Below, one piece after another: positions 57,228-64,000 of a stretch of DNA of 64,000 nt (position 1 is the stretch's first letter; every line of letters starts with the position of its first letter). This DNA is from Roseovarius sp. (lineage in GTDB: Bacteria > Pseudomonadota > Alphaproteobacteria > Rhodobacterales > Rhodobacteraceae). The stretch is from assembly GCA_029212365.1 (NCBI GenBank), contig JARGOC010000001.1:310001-374000 (forward strand), read 5' to 3'. A model generated the notes under the pieces. It was not told the DNA's origin. It did not search any database and saw only the letters and a list, made by a program, of their open reading frames with translations. The translations under genes and the position numbers were made by a program.

Positions 57228-57235
57228 AACCAGAA

Positions 57236-57646
57236 ATGGCCGACGACAACGACAAGCAAGCAGCAGCGCTGATCGCAGCCCTTGCACCCAAGATCGCAGA
57301 AGCAATCATTCCCCAGCTCACCGAACAGGTCGAGACCCAAGTGAAGGGCCTCAAGGACAAGAACGAAGAGCTTTTGGATAAGCTTGCGAATATGAAAAAG
57401 GACGCGGAGATTGAGGAGGCTGGCAAAGCATCAGCAGCCCTCGCCGCCAAGACCAAAAATCTGATCGACGCCGCCGACAAGCAGCGCATTGCCCGGCTTG
57501 ACGGAAACAACATGTACCAAGGCCGCAAGGCCGGTGATGCCATCAAGATCACGCGTTCTGACGCGCGCAGCGTTTCAGCCTATCGCGATGCGAAAGCACT
57601 GGCCGAGAAAGAAGGCGTGCCGCTTGAGATCGTTGCTGACGAATGA
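57236..57646 (+). CDS. Coiled-coil phage-module protein (scaffold-like)
   Basis: 136-aa protein, mostly helical and highly charged: IAALAPKIAEAIIPQLTEQV and GLKDKNEELLDKLANMKKDAEIEE form a coiled coil over residues 12-75. It has the size and composition of a scaffolding protein, but no capsid gene is nearby. Expression may be gated by the hairpin over its ribosome binding site. It overlaps the next gene by 4 bp (ATGA). Confidence 0.65.
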   Translation: MADDNDKQAAALIAALAPKIAEAIIPQLTEQVETQVKGLKDKNEELLDKLANMKKDAEIEEAGKASAALAAKTKNLIDAADKQRIARLDGNNMYQGRKAGDAIKITRSDARSVSAYRDAKALAEKEGVPLEIVADE

Positions 57647-58230
57647 CACAGGGAAAACGCCCCCATAAAATGATGATGCTCCCGGACGCAAAACGGGAGC
57701 ATTACACGCGCGAGATCGTGCTTGGGCGCGTGTCGATGTTCCAAGCGGGCAAAGACCTTGGCATGTCGGATACATCGGTTGCGCGGTACATTTCGCAACT
57801 GCCCGAAGAGGACAAACTGGCGATCCTTGCGACAGCAATGCACGACGCCAAAGTCAAGACCGCCATGCAGCACGCGGCGATTGTCAACGAGTTCGGAGAA
57901 GACACCGACAAAGATTTGAAGTGGGTCTTGCGCGAACTCAAAAGCCTGCTTGAAGGCGCGAAGGGCGATGAGGATCGCACAATGCAGTTGGGCGCACTCA
58001 AAGAGTTGCGCCAGAGCCTCATGGCCTTGGCCGACCTCCACGGCAAGCTAAACAAGAAGATGGATATCCATCTGAACCTGAACGAGTCGCCACAGTTCAT
58101 TCAACTTCGACAAATCATCCTGAAAGTGCTCAACAACCACCCAGCCGCCAAGCACGATTTCCTGAATGAGATGGACGCTATGGGAGTTATCAAAGAGCCC
58201 GTCCTTGTCGATGACCGGAGGCCCACATGA
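57643..58230 (+). CDS. Small-terminase-like protein
   Basis: 195-aa protein immediately preceding the large-terminase genes. The N-terminal HTH (EHYTREIVLGRVSMFQAGKDLGMSDTSVARYISQL, split about residues 20-54) would bind the packaging site, and the central KDLKWVLRELKSLLEGAKGDEDRTMQLGALKELRQSLMALADLHGKL region gives an oligomerising helical core. This fits the DNA-recognition subunit TerS. The assignment rests on fold and position. Confidence 0.62.
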   Translation: MTQGKRPHKMMMLPDAKREHYTREIVLGRVSMFQAGKDLGMSDTSVARYISQLPEEDKLAILATAMHDAKVKTAMQHAAIVNEFGEDTDKDLKWVLRELKSLLEGAKGDEDRTMQLGALKELRQSLMALADLHGKLNKKMDIHLNLNESPQFIQLRQIILKVLNNHPAAKHDFLNEMDAMGVIKEPVLVDDRRPT

Positions 58231-58424
58231 TGCCGACACGCAGCGCAAAATTATCTATCGAGATCGTCAACCGGCTTGAGAACACCGATCTTGAGAGCCC
58301 AAGCGCCGTGCGTGAGGCGATGAACGGGGCGTCACCAATCGTCGTCCAAATCCTGTCCGAGTTGGCCGCGCGGCAAATGCTGAAACCCGCGACACGCTGG
58401 CCCGGTCAGCCTGACCGCTCATGA
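58227..58424 (+). CDS. Small unknown protein between terminase genes
   Basis: 65-aa protein whose ATG overlaps the TerS-like stop and whose own stop (TGA) overlaps the large-terminase start. The tight chain of overlaps shows that it is a real gene. VQILSELAARQMLKPATRWP could be a winged-helix fragment. No function assigned. Confidence 0.6.
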   Translation: MMPTRSAKLSIEIVNRLENTDLESPSAVREAMNGASPIVVQILSELAARQMLKPATRWPGQPDRS

Positions 58425-59197
58425 TCCACGACGCCGCCCTCCATTCGTTTCTACAAGGGTTGACAGTCTCGCTCGATCCCATCGAACGATTCCGTCTTGC
58501 CATCGGTGAGCCAGATCCTTGGCAGCAAACGCTGCTGCAAACCGATCCGCGTTTAAACGAGGAAGACCGAATGGTCCTCGCTCTGTGCGGGCGGCAGTCG
58601 GGCAAATCGACGTCGGCGGGTGGACTTGGGTATGACGATTTCTCGGTTGGCAAAACGGTTATCCTGACCGCGCCCAGCCTTCGGCAATCAACTGAGTTAT
58701 TTCGGCGCATTCTGGAATTCAAAAACACCGATCCTTTCTGCCCGCCTATTGTGCGCCAGACGCAAACAGAGCTTGAGGCACACCCATCGCACGGCGGGCG
58801 GATCATTGTCGTCCCGGCAACCGATCAGGCACGCGGCATGACAGCGGACACCATCATCGCAGACGAGGCATGTTTCCTCGACGACGACGCCCTGACGGCT
58901 TTTTTCCCGATGCGGAAGGAGACTGGGCGCATCTTTCTTCTGTCCACGCCGAACCTGCGACAGGGTTATTTCTACGAGACTTGGACGAGCAACAAACGGG
59001 TGAAGCGCATCACTGCGCGATCCATCGACATACCGCGCCGCGCAGCCCAAGTCGCATTCGACAAGGCAACAATGTCCGACACCACATTCCGGCGCGAACA
59101 CTTATGTGAGTTTGTCGGCAGCGGCACGCCTCTGATCTCGTGGGAAACGCTCGAAAACGCGTCCAACAAGAACGTCCAAGCATTGGAAATCAAATGA
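58421..59197 (+). CDS. Large terminase, ATPase half (separate gene)
   Basis: 258-aa DNA-packaging motor domain. Walker A CGRQSGKST at 56-64, Walker B TIIADEACF at 144-152 with the catalytic Glu, and coupling motif LLSTPN at 173-178. A full-length TerL continues into a nuclease domain, but here the frame stops after residue 258 and the nuclease is encoded in the next frame starting at an ATGA overlap. It would drive DNA into a procapsid. Confidence 0.85.
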   Translation: MIHDAALHSFLQGLTVSLDPIERFRLAIGEPDPWQQTLLQTDPRLNEEDRMVLALCGRQSGKSTSAGGLGYDDFSVGKTVILTAPSLRQSTELFRRILEFKNTDPFCPPIVRQTQTELEAHPSHGGRIIVVPATDQARGMTADTIIADEACFLDDDALTAFFPMRKETGRIFLLSTPNLRQGYFYETWTSNKRVKRITARSIDIPRRAAQVAFDKATMSDTTFRREHLCEFVGSGTPLISWETLENASNKNVQALEIK

Positions 59198-59913
59198 CCT
59201 CCGACAACCCACCAAAGTATGAACATCTGAAAGACGGGCGCGTTGTGCTGCCATCAAACGCTGATCCCGCAGCCTTTGGAACCGTTGTTCACGGCTGGGT
59301 TCGCCATCATGTCGGCATGGACCTTGGACGCAATGATCCATCGGCCATTGTGGTGGTCAAGGACACTTGCTACCCGCAGTTCACAGGCCGGGGGTTCGAA
59401 CAGGAGTTGGGACCGCGCAAATGCACCGTCGTGTTCCAAGAATCCATCCAGCTTTACAGCTACACCGACCTTGCCGATTTCCTCGCGCGGCGTCTGAACC
59501 AAATCCCGCACTGGTCCCTCACCATCGACGCGTCAGGTCTTGGCGCACCGTTCTCATCGACCTTGGACAATGCGGGCATTGAACACCACGCCGTTGTAAT
59601 GACCGCAGGCGCGAACATGTCCCGCAATGGCAAGGACGTGAAGATTGCAAAAACGATGCTCCTCGAAAATATGGCCGTCGGGCTTGAGACCGGCGCGCTC
59701 ACTGTCGCCCACAACCTCGACGGCAAACAAGACCTGCTCAACGAGATTGCGTCTTTCGAATTGGCATCCACATCGGCAGGCAACCTCGTCCTGCAAGGGG
59801 GCGGCAAAGGCCATCACGCCGACCGCGCGATTGCAACTGCTTTAGCATATCTCGACGCAACCCATCTGGACACATACACAGGCGGGCAACACCGCCTGAC
59901 AGGTTGGGCTTAA
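59194..59913 (+). CDS. Large terminase, nuclease half (separate gene)
   Basis: 239-aa RNase-H-fold nuclease that would cut concatemeric DNA at packaging start and end. The three acidic positions are visible: Asp43 in GMDLGRNDPSA, Asp112 in LTIDASGLG and Asp210 in HHADRAIATALAYL. The start at 59194 overlaps the ATPase stop (ATGA, -1 frame), so it is likely made by coupled re-initiation. No heptameric slip site was seen at the junction. Confidence 0.83.
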   Translation: MTSDNPPKYEHLKDGRVVLPSNADPAAFGTVVHGWVRHHVGMDLGRNDPSAIVVVKDTCYPQFTGRGFEQELGPRKCTVVFQESIQLYSYTDLADFLARRLNQIPHWSLTIDASGLGAPFSSTLDNAGIEHHAVVMTAGANMSRNGKDVKIAKTMLLENMAVGLETGALTVAHNLDGKQDLLNEIASFELASTSAGNLVLQGGGKGHHADRAIATALAYLDATHLDTYTGGQHRLTGWA

Positions 59914-59923
59914 CGCAACAACA

Positions 59924-60397
59924 CTAATTTGAACCGGGTTTTGCTTTTGTGAAGTGTGGGCGATCTTGATCCATACTTGCGAGACGTACTTTGCGCATTT
60001 TGTGGTAAGCAGATTTGACAGTTTCATATCCATCTTCGAGATCGAAAACTTCAATGTATTTAATCAGCGCGACTTCGAGATCAACTTCCGCTTCGCGTCG
60101 CCACATATCAACCCAATCAAATACTTGGGCGTAGTCAAGTTTCGACTTCGCCCCAATTGGCTTGCGCCGCTTTTTGGGGCGAATGACCGGCACTTCAAGA
60201 TGTTGGGTCAACGCGATTTCGTCATCTTCGTGCGGATCGAATTCATCAATTTTGGCGCATACTTTTTCGAAATACCTGCGCGAGACGACCGGCAGCTTGT
60301 CCAAGTTTGAGGCAAGTAGTGCCCACGCATCATATGCGTCAATTGCCTCATCGTCATCCGAGTTGAGGAAATCTGAATTTTGCTCAACTGCGTCCAT
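59924..60397 (-). CDS. Unknown acidic accessory protein
   Basis: 157-aa protein on the opposite strand, convergent with the terminase genes. The N-terminal half is very acidic (NSDDDEAIDAYDAW), the middle basic (RPKKRRKPIGAKSK). Base composition is more AT-rich than the packaging module. No family was recognised. Confidence 0.62.
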   Translation of the reverse strand: MDAVEQNSDFLNSDDDEAIDAYDAWALLASNLDKLPVVSRRYFEKVCAKIDEFDPHEDDEIALTQHLEVPVIRPKKRRKPIGAKSKLDYAQVFDWVDMWRREAEVDLEVALIKYIEVFDLEDGYETVKSAYHKMRKVRLASMDQDRPHFTKAKPGSN

Positions 60398-60480
60398 GAT
60401 CGTGATTCCCTAATTTGGCTGCATGCCACAGTTCACTCAGAACTTGGCGGCTTAATGGCTAACATAGGAAGGCCTATCAA

Positions 60481-60828
60481 ATGTTGAAACTCAATACTCT
60501 GAACGCTGAATTCTCGTTCGAAATGTCTAACGAACGCGAAGGGCGCAATCTGAATGCTCGAGATGTTCTCGAAGCTGCAACTGACGTTATGCGTAGTGAT
60601 CCCTCATTCTTGCGGAGACGCAAAGATGGTGGACTCTATAAGCAAAGCCGGTCTGACATATGGCGTTACGTCGGTTCGCCAGATACGATGATCGTCGGTT
60701 CGACTGAAAGCTGGGTTGTGATCATCACTGCAATTGGCGGTCATCGCTATGAAGCTCGCGCATTCAAGCCAAACCTTCACATTTGCCCACTGCAAAGCTT
60801 CCGAGCGCTTGAAAAACAAGCTGCGTAA
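60481..60828 (+). CDS. Unknown accessory protein
   Basis: 115-aa protein with a beta-rich second half (WRYVGSPDTMIVGSTESWVVIITAIGG). Divergent from the acidic-protein gene and followed by a strong terminator. The family was not recognised. Confidence 0.6.
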   Translation: MLKLNTLNAEFSFEMSNEREGRNLNARDVLEAATDVMRSDPSFLRRRKDGGLYKQSRSDIWRYVGSPDTMIVGSTESWVVIITAIGGHRYEARAFKPNLHICPLQSFRALEKQAA

Positions 60829-60837
60829 CATGAAAGT

Positions 60838-60865
60838 GGGCGGCGCAACTGCGTCGCCCGTTTTT
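60838..60865 (+). terminator. Rho-independent terminator
   Basis: GGGCGGCGCA and TGCGTCGCCC (one G-T) form a 10-bp stem with AC between them, followed by G and five T. It lies just after the 115-aa gene. Confidence 0.82.
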
Positions 60866-60868
60866 ACC

Positions 60869-60918
60869 CTCAAGACACATCGACCTCGCTGCAAGCGCCC
60901 GGGTCGATGTGTCTTGAG
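60869..60918. repeat. Perfect 17-bp inverted repeat
   Basis: Arms at 60869-60885 and 60902-60918 are exact reverse complements around a 16-base GC-rich loop. It begins four bases after the T-run of the preceding terminator and precedes the XRE-ImmA unit, with no T-run of its own. Confidence 0.88.
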
Positions 60919-61069
60919 ATTGACGAGCGACCCGGTTTTTAGGCGGCGCTAACGGGGTCTTGGGATTTTAGGCATCGACAAACACGGCTGGGAATTGACT
61001 GGCCTCAGCGCGAAACTGAATGGTGGAGTGAATAATTTGTGGTTGCTTTTGTAAAGATGGGTCGGTACC

Positions 61070-61687
61070 TTGGCTGAAAACAACGTGGGGCAGAGCATGC
61101 CGATTCCGAATCAGGCCGTCGTCAAACCGATCATTGACGAAATCCGCGACGAGATCGTCGCTGCCATTCATGAGGCATGGGACGACTGGATGGCCAGCGA
61201 CTATGTCGCGGTCTGGCGCTGTAAGCGCAGTCGTGCGAATTTTGTTTGGGAACAGATCATAGACCGGGCGCACGCCGCGCTCCTGAGTCTCGACAATGTT
61301 CACTTCATAGAGGCCACTGAAACGATGAAGTTCCTGATCCACGATCAGGTTCTTTTCCGGTTCAAGAAAGCTGACGATGCTGGCCGCACCGCGAACGTGG
61401 CCACGCAGATGGCAATGGCCTTCCACGATCACGATCAAGACTTGTTCGGACTGCCGGAAGTCCAGCGCGTCGAGGTCGTCTACAAACTGAACAAGCTGGA
61501 GACGGCGATTGCGGACATCTGCGTTGTTGCGCGTGATGGCGATGCCGTGACCTGGGAATACAGCCTGCTCGACGCCGGGGATGTGGTAGCGCCCCTGCCC
61601 ATGCCGGAGCCGGAACCTGCACGGCCCGCCGCCAAGATCGTCAAGCTCAAAGTCGTATCCGACGAGCGCAAGAAGCGCGATAAGTAA
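61070..61687 (+). CDS. Partner of the XRE-ImmA/IrrE protein, possible toxin
   Basis: 205-aa cytoplasmic protein, mainly helical, with an acidic/Pro linker (PLPMPEPEPARPAAK) near the end and a basic tail. Its stop overlaps the next start (TAATG), so the two are co-translated. In some toxin-antitoxin and defence units the partner of an XRE-ImmA/IrrE antitoxin is such an unknown protein. TTG 61070 gives the longest product; ATG 61097 is an alternative start. Confidence 0.58.
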   Translation: MAENNVGQSMPIPNQAVVKPIIDEIRDEIVAAIHEAWDDWMASDYVAVWRCKRSRANFVWEQIIDRAHAALLSLDNVHFIEATETMKFLIHDQVLFRFKKADDAGRTANVATQMAMAFHDHDQDLFGLPEVQRVEVVYKLNKLETAIADICVVARDGDAVTWEYSLLDAGDVVAPLPMPEPEPARPAAKIVKLKVVSDERKKRDK

Positions 61688-62757
61688 TGTCTACAGGGTT
61701 CAATCAGGACCTGCTGCGGATTGCGCGGCAGGCACGAGGATGGAGTCAGACCGAGCTTTCGCGTCGGTCTGGTGTGTCGCAGGCGAACTTGTCGAAGCTG
61801 GAAAACGGGTTGATCGGACCCACTGACGAGGTGATGGGTGACGTGAGTGAAGCACTCGGTTTCCCGGTCGATTTCTTCTTTCAGAATGACCGCGTAATCG
61901 GTCTGCCCATGAGCGTTCAATACCGGAAACGTGCCAGCGTTGGGCAAAAGGCGATTGAGCGTCTTGAAGCCGAGTTGAATATCAGAATCTTGCATATTCG
62001 CCGTCTTCTTGATGCTGCCGAATTGGAGCCTGAGCTATCTCTCCCTCGATTGGATGTTGATGAATTTGGAGGTGATCCGGAACGCATAGCCGGTCTCGTT
62101 CGACGAACATGGCTCGTCCCAACTGGCCCAATTCGAGAGTTGGTGTCATGGGTTGAGCGGGCGGGTTGCATTGTAATTCACTGTGACTTCGCGGCTTTGA
62201 AGGTGGATGGCTTCACAGTTCAAATCCCCGATATGCCGCCGTGTATCTTCCTGAACCGAAACATGCCGTCAGATCGGCAACGGTTCAGTCTTGCCCACGA
62301 ACTCGGTCATGTTGTCATGCACCAAATTCCCTCACCCGAAATGGAAAGCGAGGCTGACTCATTCGCGTCCGCGATGTTGATGCCCGCAGGAGACATTCGG
62401 CCGCAGCTTTCCGGTCGCCGCCTGACCGTTCAGCGGCTCGCGAGTTTGAAGCCAGTTTGGCGGGTCTCCATGGCTGCACTTCTCTACCGCTCCAAGACAG
62501 TTGGCGCTGTTACAGCAAACCAAAGCCAATACCTTTGGCGACAAATGAGTTCGATGGGCTACCGCCGAGTCGAGCCTCCCGAACTTGATTTCCCAATGGA
62601 GGAACCGACAGTTCTGCCCGAGATCATCAGGTTGCATCTTGAAGACCTCGGCTACGGTTTGTCGGAACTTGCAGAGGCACTGCGTTCAACTGAGGGTGAC
62701 TTTCGAGCGCTTCATCCAATTCCCGGTGCAACCAACCATCTTAGAGTGGTCAAGTAG
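61687..62757 (+). CDS. XRE HTH plus ImmA/IrrE metallopeptidase
   Basis: 356-aa fused regulator. An XRE-type HTH covers about residues 6-65 (LSRRSGVSQANLSKLENG), and an ImmA/IrrE peptidase domain carries HELGH at 204-208, with Glu222 in ESEAD as the probable third zinc ligand. In mobile elements such proteins cleave or act as repressors (ImmR-ImmA) or as antitoxins. It forms a coupled two-gene unit with the upstream ORF. Confidence 0.83.
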   Translation: MSTGFNQDLLRIARQARGWSQTELSRRSGVSQANLSKLENGLIGPTDEVMGDVSEALGFPVDFFFQNDRVIGLPMSVQYRKRASVGQKAIERLEAELNIRILHIRRLLDAAELEPELSLPRLDVDEFGGDPERIAGLVRRTWLVPTGPIRELVSWVERAGCIVIHCDFAALKVDGFTVQIPDMPPCIFLNRNMPSDRQRFSLAHELGHVVMHQIPSPEMESEADSFASAMLMPAGDIRPQLSGRRLTVQRLASLKPVWRVSMAALLYRSKTVGAVTANQSQYLWRQMSSMGYRRVEPPELDFPMEEPTVLPEIIRLHLEDLGYGLSELAEALRSTEGDFRALHPIPGATNHLRVVK

Positions 62758-62799
62758 CCTGAAAGTGCTCAGCGGCTTTCTTCAGAGTGTGGAGTTTTG

Positions 62800-63582
62800 A
62801 TGCAACCAAACTTGCTGCAACATTTTGGCATCACTGGATACTCTGTGAAATCAGCGATCCAAGTTGGCTCAATGTTTGTTCGAGCAAAGGAACTCCAAAT
62901 ACACCTCGGGCGTTATGCTCAAAGATTTGTCAATTGCACTGGCGATGACGTTTATCAATTTCAACACTTAGGAACCGCGACGGGCATAAAGTATCGGGGG
63001 CGCCATTTTGTCATTTCGACAGATCATCAACGAAGGCATGGAGAGCTGGGAGAACTCGGAATTGTTTGCGACCCGGGACAATCAGTCATTACTCCAAGCG
63101 CTATGTGGACGCTGAATTTACCTAGCGAAGTTGAACGGGAAGATATGCACGACTTTGTTGTGTACGAGTTTGAGCCTGAAAAATATCCAGATAGAAATAT
63201 TTCGTCCCAGTTTTTTGAAATTGGAAAAGATAGCGGTGTCAAAGCCTCAGTTGGGAAAGTCGCTTTGAATTTAGGATACCCGACACGATTGCAGAACATT
63301 GACTACTATGAAGGCAGTGTTGATCTAATAGTGGTGTCGAATTTTGTAAAGCTCATCGAAAAAACTTCATCCGAAAATGTCTTTTTGTTTCAAACAGTTT
63401 CGGATGACAGGTTTTTTGAAGACGGTACTAGCGGATCTCCTGTTTTTGAAGTTGTTCACGATGACGCTGGGTTTCGTGTCGTTTGGTTGGGGATTGTTGT
63501 TCGTGGAGGCGATCAGTCGCGCTTTGGTCGCGTCATCAGCGCTGACTTCATTGTCCAGCAGCTGGAAGATAATATTCTATAG
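62800..63582 (+). CDS. Trypsin-like serine protease domain protein
   Basis: 260-aa protein. GTSGSPVF near the C-terminus is the nucleophile loop of chymotrypsin-fold proteases, with a likely catalytic His in HFVISTDHQRR and an acidic residue downstream in HDFVVYEF. There is no signal peptide, so it acts in the cytoplasm. ATG 62800 has GGAG upstream. Composition is clearly AT-richer than the core. It could be a protease effector of a defence unit; this is inferred from place and fold. Confidence 0.62.
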   Translation: MQPNLLQHFGITGYSVKSAIQVGSMFVRAKELQIHLGRYAQRFVNCTGDDVYQFQHLGTATGIKYRGRHFVISTDHQRRHGELGELGIVCDPGQSVITPSAMWTLNLPSEVEREDMHDFVVYEFEPEKYPDRNISSQFFEIGKDSGVKASVGKVALNLGYPTRLQNIDYYEGSVDLIVVSNFVKLIEKTSSENVFLFQTVSDDRFFEDGTSGSPVFEVVHDDAGFRVVWLGIVVRGGDQSRFGRVISADFIVQQLEDNIL

Positions 63583-63815
63583 ACTGAGATAGTGGCCGTC
63601 GTCTCAGGCGCAAATATTCGCTGTGACCGTCTGATATCATAAACCAATCTGACGGAGTGTTTGGGTTTCGCCACACATGACACCCAATACCTTGGAAAAG
63701 CTTAGTGACCGCCAACCAATCCAACAGATAGCCCCAATGGTTCAGCTGATAGGTTGATTGTTACGGTTAGCATTATGTGGAGAATTGAGGCACCGAATCT
63801 ACTTTAGAACAATGA

Positions 63816-64000
63816 CTAACAGCCAAATTCCCGTAGTTCAGAGATGAGCTTCTGCCGCGCTGCTTTCACATCGTCGCCGTTAGTGCTCGAACGTCGTACG
63901 CCTTCTGAACGTTCTGTGTTCTCATTTTGTGTAACTGCTTGATCGGACACAGCCTTCGAGTCGAAGACAAACAGGAATTCAGGTTGCTGTCTTCGCTTTT
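63816..64000 (-). CDS. C-terminal end of an unknown protein (cut by window edge)
   Basis: An open minus-strand frame enters from the right edge and ends at TAG (63816-63818), giving 60 residues ending in KAARQKLISELREFGC, preceded by EFLFVFDSKAVSDQ. The length and absence of stops, as well as the charged helical end, suggest a real gene. The family was not recognised. Confidence 0.45.
   Translation of the reverse strand, partial: KRRQQPEFLFVFDSKAVSDQAVTQNENTERSEGVRRSSTNGDDVKAARQKLISELREFGC

Noticed and set aside
59150-59197. Programmed -1 frameshift joining the two terminase halves
   Set aside because: No X-XXY-YYZ slip heptamer is visible near the overlap, and the nuclease half has its own ATG in an ATGA overlap, which fits re-initiation better.
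50830-64000. Second attachment site (direct repeat of the tRNA-Lys 3' end)
   Set aside because: Read through for the T-arm and acceptor sequence; no copy was found. It probably lies beyond the window.

Overview
The window looks like chromosome of an alphaproteobacterium of the Rhodobacterales (Roseobacter group). The signs are moderately high GC, a CcrM-type GANTC methyltransferase, Rhodobacterales-style gene blocks (MoxR-DUF58-DUF4159, DUF1285, YiaA/PspA, DUF1523, glcDEF, SoeABC-like sulfite dehydrogenase) and a GTTC-N7-GTTC LexA-like box. These assignments come from reading motifs in the translated sequence; no database search was run.

Bases 1-50830 are ordinary core and semi-core chromosome. 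In order: a ugp operon for glycerol-3-phosphate and glycerophosphodiester uptake (minus, cut by the window's left edge) with a divergent LysR regulator; adenine deaminase; an FAD amine oxidase; lpxK-waaA for lipid A/Kdo; a class I amidotransferase; rppH; a three-subunit molybdenum oxidoreductase best read as SoeABC; small envelope and regulatory genes, including a TetR-PspA-YiaA unit with three copies of TGAACNNNGTTCA; creatinase, a P1 peptidase and an alpha/beta hydrolase; succinate-semialdehyde dehydrogenase; an ECF sigma factor coupled to a von Willebrand protein; Hsp20; tandem trypsin-like proteases; glcDEF with an inserted small membrane protein; the MoxR/DUF58/BatA-type operon; a membrane-bound winged-helix protein; rnhB; ccrM with three GANTC sites upstream; and dapF-mtaB-GST, ending at a tRNA-Lys(UUU).

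From 50830 to the right edge lies an integrated mobile element that uses tRNA-Lys as its attachment site. It has an integrase, an AlpA/excisionase-like HTH protein, a Trp-rich unknown protein, an 840-bp gene-free stretch with a perfect 24-bp inverted repeat and a LexA-like box, and then a packaging module in unusual order: DUF4055 portal, unknown, coiled coil, small-terminase-like protein, small ORF, and a large terminase divided into separate ATPase and nuclease genes. No capsid, protease or tail gene follows. Instead come AT-richer accessory genes: two unknowns, a two-gene unit ending in an XRE-ImmA/IrrE protein (toxin-antitoxin or defence-like), a trypsin-like protease, and the end of one more gene at the right edge. 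The second attachment site was not found, so the element continues beyond the window. It is best described as a phage-satellite-like or reduced prophage element, and it is the most novel part of the window.
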